Origin: Thamnaconus septentrionalis
Taxonomy: Eukaryota > Chordata > Actinopteri > Tetraodontiformes > Monacanthidae
Direction: 5' to 3'
Length of the DNA stretch: 64,000 nucleotides
Assembly (NCBI GenBank): GCA_009823395.1
Contig: CM020517.1
Coordinates: 14,152,001 to 14,216,000 of the forward strand
The notes beneath the pieces are model-generated. The model searched no databases. It saw only the letters and a program-made list of their open reading frames with translations, and was not told the DNA's origin. This document shows, in pieces, positions 21,801 through 33,478 of the stretch. Position 1 is the first letter of the stretch. Every line of letters starts with the position of its first letter. Made by a program: the position numbers and the translations under genes.

Positions 21801-23499
21801 ATTTCAGACATTGCTCAGACAGACATACACATGTACATGAATAGCAGGCTCTGCACTTTACCGATTTCAAGAGGTGCACTATCACACCCTCTAGATTCCA
21901 CATGTTAACTGAAAGCTGAAAATAAGATGTCTTCAACTCCTCTGTACTATCACTTTCACGGCTTTCGCATCCGGCTTAATTTAATTTTGTCTCTTTTTTT
22001 TTTTTTTTTTTTTTTCTTGGACGTTTCGCAAGGACTGCCTCTCATGCTCGATGCTCGTTGTGATGTCAGAAACGAACGCAAGACGACAAGACACAAGCAA
22101 ACCTGAATGTGATGGTATATGCTTGTGTGTCTTAACGCTATTTTGCTCAATGACGTAAATGAAAAAATAATTGATTTTGAGAGCCCACAATTGTGCGGTT
22201 TCTTACAAAATACTGACCTCTAGTGGTTAATATCTGTATCACCGTTGCGTTGGTAGACTGTCAAGAAAGGTTCTCAATTAAATTACACCTTCAAGAGTTC
22301 TATTGATATTTGATCGTGAATGCCATCATGTAAAGCTAATATATTCCAATAATAGCTTTACATGAAGTCTACATTAGCTGTTATATGATTTAAAAATGAT
22401 TTAACTAAACTGAGTTCAAGTGAATCGTGAGAATACCATTTGTACGGACGTGATAGTTTACATCACTGACACTAGAGGGCAGCATCGGCCAGTATTTGAT
22501 AGTCATACCTGTTTATCTAATCCAGCTGAGGGTCAAACGTGTTTCCACTTATCATTGACGGGACCTAAGTCCATCTTACTGACAGTGCATAGCAATTAGA
22601 AGTAATTGCCATGCATTTCATACATTTATGTTAGTTCAATATACATTTATCTAAGTAGCCTACCTATCATGCTTTGTTAAATAAATGAATAGATAGTCTG
22701 GAAAATGTTATTAATAGGAGGGATATGAGAAACGTATTACATGTGATCTCAGCCACATGGCAGTTGTGCTGTTTGTCCAACAAATGACAGTATTGACCTA
22801 AAAGAGCAAAGGTTACAGACTTGATGATGATATATAACATATAGGGTCAAGTTTATTGTGTATATGTTTGCCTATAGGCTCATAATCATAATTAGAAACA
22901 TATTTGTGACAAAACAAAACACTCATTCATTCATTCATTCATTCATTCAGCCAAATTAAAGTTTGCCGAACAGGCTGGAATTGATCTCAGCACACAGTGT
23001 AAACGCAGCGATACAACACAACAACCAGAGTACACGGGCTCGGACCGATTACGATTCTAAACGAGGCGCCTGCTTGTATGTTGTAATGCACATTTGATGT
23101 GTCGCTTTTCCACTGCAACATTTGACGCATTCTCCGCGCTGGGGTTTATCGATCTCGAACGCTATGCTAAACCCCCTGAACTGGGAAAAGTCAGTCAATC
23201 AATCATCGAAAACGATTTCCAGCTGTGACGTACAGCGAAGGGCTGCGCCGGGCCGGGCGGATGCTGTCGCTGGCCGTGGTGCTGAACCAGGCTCTTCCAA
23301 CACCGGCCTCTCTTGTCAACTTCCTGGTCGCACGTGTCACCACATTAGCATGCGGGCAACAACAACTAAAAAGGAGGTGGGGGGAGGGAGGGGTGGTGCA
23401 TTAAAAATTTTTTTTTAAAAAAAAAGAAGCTCCACGCTGAATTTTCGCTGGTGCGCACGTTTGAATGTTGGCGCTCTTGCGCGCTGTGATGAATAAAGT
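21801..23499. other. FMN1-RYR3 intergenic region
   Basis: The region contains a poly-T run at about 21992-22015, an inverted repeat at 22327-22364 and an ATTC microsatellite at about 22922-22949. AT content falls sharply toward the RYR3 side. No gene was recognised. Confidence 0.7.
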
Positions 23500-23905
23500 G
23501 TGCCGGTGACGTGGCAGATAAAGACCCCGCAGCCCGGCCGCCCAGCCGCCGCCGCCGCCGCCGCGGCTCCTCACTTGGCTGTGGACTGCCGATGCTGACA
23601 CACACTCCTCCTCCTCCTCCACCTCCTCCGCTACCTCCTCTTCCTCCGGGCGGCAAGCGGGGCTGGAGCGCAGGGTCTTGAGTGACACATGCTGCGGTAG
23701 TCGCCCCCCGTCCCCCACCACCCTCCACCCTCCATCCTCCCCACCATCCACACGACCCTCCTCCTCCCCCTCCTCCCCCACGACCACCACCACCTCCTCC
23801 TCCTCCTCCTCCTTCAGCCGCTCCATGGCTGTGGATTAGCTGTATGCTAATATCGACGGGGGAGAGGAGCCAGCGAGAGGCTTCCGAACAGGCGCCTTTG
23901 CAGCC
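23500..23905 (+). promoter_or_regulatory. RYR3: RYR3 GC-rich promoter / 5' leader
   Basis: A CpG-rich segment precedes the RYR3 start. It holds a GCC repeat at 23545-23564, then CTCCTC-type polypyrimidine tracts (about 23605-23640 and 23755-23815). Two upstream ATGs lie close to the main start: 23825 (four codons then TAG) and 23844 (overlapping, out of frame). No TATA box is evident. The transcription start cannot be fixed from sequence. Confidence 0.5.
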
Positions 23906-23953
23906 ATGGCTGAAGGTGGAGAGGGAGAGGATGAGATCCAGTTCCTCAGGACC
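23906..23953 (+). CDS. RYR3: Ryanodine receptor 3, exon 1
   Basis: The start is CAGCCATGG, a good initiation context. The 16 codons read MAEGGEGEDEIQFLRT, the conserved ryanodine receptor N-terminus, and end at donor GTAAGT in phase 0. RYR3 is a very large homotetrameric calcium-release channel of the sarco/endoplasmic reticulum. Exons 1 to 12 in this window give 417 codons plus two bases of continuous frame. Residues such as [19 protein letters not shown] and YLLGGHV in later exons match RYR3 better than RYR1 or RYR2, and the FMN1 neighbour agrees. Confidence 0.97.
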
Positions 23954-24704
23954 GTAAGTAGACTCGCCGCCTCTCAATTGCTGACTGGATATATCTGGCT
24001 TTCTCACCTCCTCCTCCTCTTCCTCCTCTTTTCCCCCCTTTCACGGTTGCACGTTTGTGGCGCGCAGATCACGACCGCCGTTTGCCTTTTTCACCACCTG
24101 GCCTGCCTCACAGATGTGATTCCGTGCCCGGTGCAGCCCTCCGGTAACCCGGTGCCTTCCCCGGAGCACCTCGGAGGCGGCGGTGCTGCTCCATTGTTTT
24201 GCGCATCGCCCGCTGACAGCTATTGTCTTCCGCATGCCTCGCTCTCTGGAAGTTGACAGGCAATTGCGTCCCGCGTGTCCGTGTCGAAAACTTAACCAAA
24301 CGCGCTTTTTTTTTTTTTCTTTTTCTTTAGTGCACGGTGTTGCTGTGAGAAACGAGGCGATGTCTTCTGCTTCATTCCGACAAGTTACACTGTGTTAAAT
24401 GCGTCTTTTTCTGCTTTAAGGTGAGGGAAGGAAGGCTGAATTGAGTTTGTGAGTCGGTGTGCATGTGCAGTCTGTGCGTGATACATCCGGGCAGTGAATG
24501 AGGCAGTCCAGACAGTCACCCCGGGGTTTCAGTGTTGGTAGCAAAGGTCTATGCAAATTCATTCTGTAACCCATACAGCCCTGCTGCACCCAAGCCAGAT
24601 CTCTTCTGCCGCCTTGACTGAAAAGTAGCGAATGTGTTTTAATAACAGGGCTGCATTGCTATTTTGAATATATATATATGCATATATATATATATATATA
24701 TATG

Positions 24705-24779
<75 letters not shown>

Positions 24780-27700
24780 TGCAATGAAAAACAGAAATGT
24801 ATGTCACGACTGGAAACGTGTGCCCATGGGCTATGCAGGCAGGAGCGGCTTTCGTGCAGTTGACAAAGACAGATGATGACATGATGTGTTTTCCGCCGTG
24901 GCCAAGATGCATTAGGCATGTCGTGCCTGAAAATGTATGCCGGTCTATAAAAGAGTGCTGGAGGTCTCCCAGATGGGCCGCGAGACAGCAGGAAGTGTTT
25001 TATTTTTTTGCTTGCACATATCACTGCCGCTGCTCCTTTTGGTTTCCTTGTATCCAGCCGCTCAGCGGTGTGCAACCTGCTGGGTGTTGAGGTAAACGCA
25101 GCAGGACGGGGAGGAAGAGGTAGCTCTTGTTTTGGAGCAAATTGGTCCAAAATTGCCATATTCAGTAAATTATGGGGAACGCTATTGACAAGAGCAGTAT
25201 GAACTTGTTCACCCCAATCAAAGTAAACAGAATGCAAATGGTGTGTGTTTTTGCTGTGTTTTTTGTTGTTGTTGTTATTATTATTATTAGAAATGATGCA
25301 TACAGCTGCCTCCACTTCCACTTGTTTTGCCCTTGTAGCCTCTGACCTTTTAACCATATAGCACATAGAGGTCACCACATCAGCACGCCTGACACTTGAC
25401 AAAATAGCTGACATTTCTGCACTCCTCTCCACGCTTGAACCTAAATGCCAGGCATCCACTGTCTTGGAAAAGAGGTTCTTCCCACCCACACAGCTCCCAA
25501 CTGTTGGATCCATTTAAGTGCAAGTGATTAGAATGAACGGCGCTGCTGTTGTGTGGATTTTCATCTACTTTGTGCAATTGTGTGGATCGTACGAAGTAGA
25601 TGAAAGAAATGCTGAGTCCAGTCCCGTTGTTAAAAAAGAAAACAACATTTTCCCAGAAGCTGCATTAAAGTAAGACGACGAATAGGAAACTGCTGGCTGT
25701 CACTTTAAAAAAAAAAAAAAGGGAAGCTTGTTGCATCTATCTGCACAGCGAGGAAGCTGACAGGCTGGATGTTGCTGGGATGAGGCGGGGGGGGGGGGCA
25801 CAGCTGCCGTTCACGAGAGTAAATGTGTGTGTGTGTGTGTGTGTGCGCGCGCGCTGAATGCAAATGCGAAGGACATGGCTGTGTGGTGCAGTCAGGCTGC
25901 ACCAGACGTGCCACGACAGAGCACAGCGCAGAAATTATTCATCAGCCCGGGCAAGGCTCGGTGCGCCGAGGAGCAAGACAACACGGACGAGACGCACGTG
26001 CGTGTGTGACACGCATCGCACGCGTCGGAGCGCGCAGCACGAACGGGGGCCTGCAGAAAGTCAGTCCTGCAGAAGTAAAACGCTCACGTTTGGCCTACAT
26101 GCGCAGGACGCAGGGAGTCGGCCACAGCGGCGGCGTTGGTTCGCGGAAAAAAACAACGTTGCTTGTTGTTGGCGGCGGCCGGCTCGATGAAGCAGTTCGC
26201 AAAAACTGCCTCTTCAACCAGCGGCGCAAAGTAATTTCCCCGGAGTGGTAACAGAATTACCCCCGCCAGACTGCACGCCGGCCATAAACCCAACTCAGTG
26301 GGAGGGGGGGGATGAGAGCGCGAGATGTCTTCGCCACGGGTGATTTGGTGTGAGGGGAAGAGGGAGGCCGTTGATTGTGAAAGTCGAGTTCCCCAAAGTG
26401 TTGTTTTTAATGTCAGAGGAGTTGGGGGGGGGGGGGTTTAGCTGGCAGCTCGGGGGGGAGATTAACAAGGATGCGCAATTCTTCCCACTGTTTGGAAAAT
26501 GGGATACAGTGTCAGATTCCTGCAGGTCGAGCAGCAGCAGCAGCTTCATTAGAAGCAGCACAGTGAATAAAATATCAAGTTATGCACAAAGCCGGCGTTC
26601 ATTATGCAAGAGTAGTTTTCTAAACGAACGCTCGGCTCCGCTGTGTTATGTCATTCGGTGGAGGCACGCGAGGCAAAGTGGATGCAGGGCAAACTTTGCT
26701 TTGCTCACGGCGACTTACTGGTGCAGCGGCATAAAGCGTCCGTGCGCCCTGCCCTCCGTTGCCAGGATCCCCTGCTAGGCGGGCGGCAAATCTTGGTGGA
26801 TCTTATTAGCAGTTGGTGGCGGGAGTGATGGCTTTGAAAAGGCCACGCCGGCGCTCTGACTAATGCTCCATGGCAGTGGCCCGGCTCGTTTTTCGTGTGA
26901 AGGCACCTGCCTCGCCGTTGTTGCACCCGGGCGACGCCTGTTTTAGGCGGCCGCGCTCAAGTGGCGCCAGGGCTGTACTGAGCAGGTGAGAAAATTGATC
27001 GGAGGCAGAAAAAACACGCAAGAAAAGGCAAGAACCGTGGGATGAGGTGGACCAACCAACCATTCTTGACAGCAAACAAACGTAAACAAACAAACATAAA
27101 CAAACAAAAGCAAACGTAACGAGAACGAGAATTACGGCTCATGCGCTTCGCACCATTCAATGGAAACACCTACAAATTGCAATTGTTCTTGGTCGAAATG
27201 TTAGAAATATCGCATTTATTTTGCAAAATACTGTAATGGAAACAAAGCTAGTGACAGTGAGGGTCTTAGAAATGACAATATATTTTTTTAGGAAGAGTGA
27301 ACCACCCCTTTGTGATGTCACAGACGGCATTGATATCTCACCGCTAACTCTTAAATGGTCTGTATCCTTAGGCTGTTCAGCTGTTGTCGTAGTTGTGATG
27401 ATGTGCAGGTCCTGAATGAATCATTCAGCTGTTTTCCCGACTCGTCGCACCGCCTGCTAGCAGAGACCAGGCGACGCGTCACGGTTGTGTGACTGCTATT
27501 CTAACTGCATTGGTTTAAATATATCAAGCTAATGGCGGAATTAGCCCCTTGGGGAAAAGCAAAAGCCCTGGTTTCTTGTTTCAGGTTGGCTCCCCTTTCT
27601 CCTCTCTGCTCTGAGGGCGAAGCTACGAACAAACGAATCGCTCAGTCGCTCACAGTAGCCCGGCTTCGCTCGAAAAATGAACTGACTGACACAGTAGCTA

Positions 27701-28200
27701 CATTTCCATTATAGTTTATTGCAAAATATAAGCGATATTTCTAAAATTTTGACAAACTACAAGTTTAGCTGTTTCTAATACCAGTTTTCTATTGCGATAT
27801 TTAGGTTTTCCCAATTCTAGGGGTAAAGGAAACGCAGCTCGTGAGTCAAATGGTTGAAAACGCAATTCTCTTCGTTGATTGACTCATACAATTTGGAATC
27901 AGTAATAAGAAAAGAAAGAGGGAACAGGTAGGCCATCACTAACGACTTGGTTGAATAGGAAACATAATGGGCACAATGTGTGACCTTCAAGGGTTCCTTC
28001 CGACTGAGCTCCTGTTGCATTCATTTTCTCCTCACCCACTCACATCCTGAATCCCCCGCTGGGCCGTTCCTCCGGGGCCGTTGATCCCGCCTGCTACGGG
28101 TTGCTCTTTCCCTCTTCCGCCTTTCGTCATTTTTTCTTCATCTCTCCTCGCTCACTTATTTCAAGGATTTCTGCTTTTATCTCCTCAACTTTAGGGCAGA
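23954..28200 (+). other. RYR3: RYR3 intron 1, first part
   Basis: This part contains a long AT microsatellite (24668-24776), a TG run (about 25823-25846), and a CpG-rich patch at about 25840-26280. No exon was recognised. Confidence 0.65.
24668..24776. repeat. AT dinucleotide microsatellite
   Basis: About 109 bases of nearly pure AT repeat with a few G/C interruptions. Open frames encoding Tyr-Ile repeats here are artefacts. Confidence 0.97.
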
Positions 28201-31200
28201 ATTAAACCTTGTTTGACACCCGGCTCTGTCCCGTCGCCGTGGGTTGCGCCTCTGCACATCATTGCTGCAGCTGCTGCTGCTGCTGCTGCTGCTGGTTCAT
28301 TCACTTGTCTGGCAGATGCTACAACCCCCAGTTTGAAATATAATGATGGAGAACGCGTGAGGGCGGAGGCGGAACCTTGCCGCTCAACGCTGCCCCCCGG
28401 AGGGACGCTCAGGTGCCCTTGATCTCGCCCATTATTCCCACCAAAACAAACGAGCAGGAAGCTCTCTTGCTCGCAATGCGCGGTGGGAACGTGGCAAGAC
28501 GAGCTTCTCCTGTCAGAACTGACCTTTCATCACCTCGGAACAGCGCCTCGCACCGTGCTTGTTTGTGGATGTCGGCGGTGCCACGAGTAAACCTGACATG
28601 CTCGCCTGTGTAATTATTAAAGATTACCATGAAATTATTTCCGCTGATGGGAATTAAGTTCGGCACATCCCTGCGTTCTACTTGACATTAAGGAGGAGAG
28701 CTGCTAATGCTGTAATGATGAGGTCGACTGTCATTTCATGGTCGGCTGGGAAAAAAAAAGGAATGGCTCGGCTTCATTAGCCGTCAAATGGCATTCTGGG
28801 CATAATGGTGCAGATCGGAGCGCCGAGGTTCCCTCCCCGAACGGCCCGGCGAGGAGTTGGCTTCACGAAAGATGAAAACTCCTCCTCCTCCTCCTCCTCC
28901 TCCTCCTCCTCCTCCTCCCAGTGTAAACTGCTTATTGGCTGAGCTGTCGTGTCGAGTGTTTATCGTCATACGTTTAACGGACTTCAACGGAGCAGCGTGT
29001 AGTCTGGTTTTTCACTGCAGTGAAACCCGGCGGCCACTGGGTGTAAATGCTGCGTTTAGTCCCTCAGCTTCTTTGGGAGTCAATGGAGGAGGGCGTGAAC
29101 CGGCACACTGGCATTCTGCGTTATGATTGGATGGTTTGAACCCCCTTTCAATTGACAATTTGCTGGAAACGCACACAGATGGCGGAACAGTTTGGAGTGC
29201 CGTCCCACTGTGGGTTTAGTCGGAGAAGAACGGCTGCTCATTTAACCCTGCTTGCTTTTTGGTTTCGATGAATACACTGTAAATTAAATACAACCATCGC
29301 CCTCTTGCCTCAGTACACACACTTGTTTATAATAGTTCGAGAATGAACAAATGAGCTAATGCAACTATATTAAACTCAATCGTCAACAGGGCAACAAGGC
29401 AGCTTGCAAGCTGCACACAACAGACAGTTGTCCAACAAATGAATACAAATAAATGGCCATATTCTCTCTTTGAAACACCAGCAGCCCCCACTGGTGGCCA
29501 CGGTGTTTTCATGTAACTCTTGAAGGACTTTGACAAGAGTTTAGTGAACAAATCAGTGCACATCCGTAAAAAACAAACAAAAAAAAAACACGTCAAGTTA
29601 AAGTGAGTGCAAATTCTATTGCGAACCAAAGGAAGTTGTTTTGAATGATGCTGTTTCAGTAACTTTTCACTGCACTATTCTTCTTGGTGCACATTAAAAG
29701 GTTGACAGGAAGCCTTGAGCTAATGAAAAAAACAACAACATTTGATTGAAAGTCACAATAGGTTTGCCCAGTTGCCAGGTTTTTTCCTTCTTTCTCAAAA
29801 GCTTTCTTTGGGCTCCTGTCAAGATGGATACCTGAGATAAATGCAGGGGATTTAGGGAATGCTTCTCCTCAGAGCACCTTTTCTTCATTTGGCCCGCCGC
29901 GTACGCCCACGTGCCGAGAGCGCTGAAATCCCTGATATACCAAGCATAATACCCCCGGAGATTCACTTCAAGTGCTGCAACTCCAGGGCAGAAACGCCGA
30001 GCGGCGAGAGGCCTAACGAGGAAGCGCTGTTTCTCCGCCGTTGCCTGATGAAGATGGGCAGTTAAGATAGGCCGGCGACGCGGAGGGAATTAAGCCGGCG
30101 GACCCGGGGCCGGAGACGAGCCGGTGCGAAGCTGCCGTAATGAGCTATTGATCGCGTGCGGCAAATGAAGAAATTTCCTCTGTAATGTCGGTGACATGCA
30201 GCGAGCGGGCCTGATTGATCCGGCGTTTCAGGTCATGAATGTTTAATGAGACGGCGTGAGGACGCTTCCCCTCACAAACACGACGCTGACCTCCTCCGAA
30301 ACCTCGAGGTTCTGACCTCCAATGGACAGTCCAAGTTCCAGAATGTAGGATCAGGTCCAGCGGTGCGATTAAGGATGAAGCTGTGTTCTGTTTGATAAAC
30401 TGTTTCAGGAATCAGAATCAGCATATTATTTTCCCTGTTCGTCCACTAGTAATCATTAGTAAGTAAATAAAGCACTTAGTTTGTTAGCTTTTGGATAATA
30501 AGACATTTTCATCACAGCACTTCCCTGCACTTTGCTCATTTGCATTGTGTTTTTGTCCGGGATTGTAATTATTTTTTCCCCGAACTCGCGTTAAAATAGA
30601 TGAATAACTGTAGAAAATCAGAACATATGAGACGGGCGGAATTCAATATGCATGAAGTTGTTTTATGCGGCCAGGGCCTAAATGAATCAAATGAATAATT
30701 AAAGGCCACTGAAGGACCTCCACCGTGCAAAGCATCGGCGATGATTAATCTCTGTACGAAAGACTTCAGTGAGTTCAGAACTTTTATGATTGGGTTTATA
30801 TTTAATCAGAAACCTGATAAACAATAAACAATGGTCAGCTGATGCGAATCAACGTTCTCTGTCCATCTGCCTGTTTTACTTTTTAGTCTAATTAGAACCG
30901 GCACATTTAGACTTTTTATTTGCATTTTTTTTTGCATTTCAATTAATTTTGCAAATAGAATGAAAATCTGTGCCCAGCAAATTTCCAACACCTCGTTACA
31001 ACCAATTTAACTTCAATCGAGTTTTGAAGGCGTAAGCGGCCGACCTTTTCCAATTTGCGTTTTGTGCAAAAAAAATCACAAGTGATTGATTCATTGACAT
31101 TCACAGCAGGGGCAGCAAAGCTAGTGTGAGCTTTATGCAGGGACAAAATATTGGCGCTTCCTTATCTTTGCCACCGTGCTGATGTGGGTGAGTCAACGCT

Positions 31201-33300
31201 GTTATCATTTCTGCGAAACTTCCTCCTGGTATCCTACCTTTCCGAGATCCACGGCTGGCTGCTGTGGACCAACAACAATTCAGTGCAATTAATCCCGGCT
31301 GGCTCCGACGACAGCAAACCCGAGCCTTGCGAACACGGTGCGCTGCTCTCCATGGTAGCAGCATAATTCTATTATACGCCGCCCACGCAAACGCGGAAGC
31401 GTTACGCCGATCACTATTTTCTCTGTAGGTCCGACTCCTGGTCCCCGCAGTGCAGTAAAACCATCGCTGCAGAATGTAAAGTTGTCATTTCCTCACAACT
31501 TTTCCTTACAACTTTGCAGGTTTTTTTTTTTATAGTCTTGTACATTATTTGTCAAAATGCGGGACTTAAAAGAGCAGCGCCGCTGCCAGTGCTGCACCAC
31601 CACCAGCCAGCCTTAACCCATTTTCATCCTCCCTCAAAAGGGAAGCAGGGCCATATCGGCATCCCTGCTTCCCTTTTGCCATCGTTTCTTGGCAGCTGCT
31701 GTTGGCTCACACATAAAAAGGCTTTATTTTAAATCTGTGGCTATTCATCACTTTTGTGCGCTAGCGGAGCAAAGTGTCCCCCCAAAAAAATATAAAAATG
31801 AAATAAAAATTGCTCTGGGGTGTTTCCTGATTTTGGAGGAATGCATACAGTTGTTACTGTCAACATCCTGTTGTTGATTACAGGTACAGTCAGTGAAGTG
31901 AAGAACGTTTTAACCACTTACCAAACACTCGCCTGTTTCCATCTGCGTCTTACAGCATGCTAGGCTAGGCTAGGCTAGGCTAGCTTAGGTTCGACCTGCT
32001 GCCAACAAAGCAAACAAAAAGCCCTGGTAACCGGTGTAGATGTTTCCTTCCAGGCTGCCTCCATTGACTTACAATCGCATCACATAGTCGCCGTGCCCCG
32101 ATTAGCATTGAAAATAAATTCATGTTCAAGACAGCTCAGAAAAATGGGACAAACCCTGTCCCGTTTCCATTCAAAACAGGAAGCAAGCACCATTTCATTG
32201 TCAAATATGAGACAATTCTGTCCTTTATTAATTATCAATTCTGCAACTCTCCTGTAACTCTATGACCGGTCAGCGTGATCAGGATGTACTGAGCTGATCA
32301 GGATGTTCTGAGTTAAATGAGCTGGGGTCACCTGGACCTCAGCTCATTTTACAATGACCCTGCTAATAAAATGCTTTTCGAGCTTTTCCCTCTTTGCACT
32401 TTCTTTTCTCTCTCTCTCTCTCTCTCTCTCTTTTTAAAAAAAAACATTTTAATGATAAAAACCATTAACAGCCAAACACTTTTGGCCTTATTTGGGAATC
32501 GTTTTCCGCCTACACACACAGTCGGCTCTGGAATCTTCCGCAATCACGCACCTGTGTTCTGTCTCCCCGGCGCGGTCCCTAATAGGCCATTTGCTGGAGT
32601 GTTTACTGCTGCAATCTGCTGCTGTTGCGCTTCACATTGCAGAGGAAAGTCGAGTGACTCCCGCCTAGTTTTTTTCCTTTTTCGAAAAGAAGAAGAAGAA
32701 GAAGAAGAAGAAGGAATCCTTGACAGTTCTAAAAGAGAAAGATCAGTCTGTCACGGTTAAGGTTCCCTCACAGCAGCCGGGCTAAGCGAGAATCCTATTT
32801 ACTCGACCGGGTTCTCGAGGTAATTGAGTGTTTTGCAGGATCCTCACACACAGGCCCATCCGTCGCTACAACAATCGCTGTGTCGAGAGAAATCCAGCGA
32901 CGTCTCCCCTCGAGGCGGCTGCTGAAGTTCGCGGTCCCTTTTTTTTTTTTGTTTTGTTTTCATCTGATATCGACGACGGTGCCGTTTTCACCCCCCTGCC
33001 TCATAAAAGATTCACGGCGCTTTTAACAAGCTGCGCGTCACGCGACGTAGGCGTAGACGGGAGGTGGGGGAAGATACTGGCCCTCTTTATTGCTCTGCCT
33101 CGTTGCTGCAGTGTCAACAGTGCGCGCTTGTTATTAGGAGACGTGTGATCTGCTGGTTAGAGGGCTTGCAGCAAGGCAGTGCGCACGCATGCCAACACAT
33201 TCAACCCCTTTATATTTCCTGTGGCCGACGCATATTTCAGGGGGAAAAACACTGCAAAGCTTTTGTGTTGCTGCTGGTTTAGTTTAGTCCTCCTGGTGGG
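28201..33300 (+). other. RYR3: RYR3 intron 1, second part
   Basis: Simple repeats include CTG near 28266-28292, TCC at about 28880-28918, TAGGC at about 31961-31982, CT at about 32406-32431 and GAA at about 32686-32713. Homeodomain-like TAATTA/ATTAA motifs cluster at 28605-28745, 30110-30270 and 30600-30780. A strong hairpin lies at 31635-31678. No coding exon was recognised. Confidence 0.6.
31635..31678. repeat. Perfect inverted repeat, 16-base arms and 12-base loop
   Basis: The left arm CAAAAGGGAAGCAGGG (31635-31650) is the exact reverse complement of the right arm at 31663-31678. Its function is unknown. Confidence 0.95.
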
Positions 33301-33346
33301 AAATATACATTTATATTTATATATATATATATGTATATATATATAT

Positions 33347-33478
33347 CTGCGATGAACTGGCGACTTGTCCAGGGTGTACCCTGCCTTCGCCCTAAGACAG
33401 CTGGGATAGGCTCCAGCAGACCCCCGTGACCCTGAATTGGAATAAGCGGGTATAGAAGATGAATGAATGAATGAATAT
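33347..33478 (+). mobile_element. 5'-truncated SINE copy inside an AT repeat
   Basis: From CTGCGATGAACTGGCGACTT through the GAAT tail, the sequence is almost identical to the 3' third of the SINE at 5353-5725. It lacks the tRNA-like head. AT repeats flank it on both sides. Confidence 0.9.

Noticed and set aside
23366..24007. 213-codon minus-strand frame over the RYR3 start
   Set aside because: Gly/Arg-rich low complexity from the complement of CTC/CCG tracts in the RYR3 leader.
24659..25513. 284-codon minus-strand frame ending in Tyr-Ile repeats
   Set aside because: Partly the AT microsatellite, otherwise unrecognisable; no ortholog-like features.
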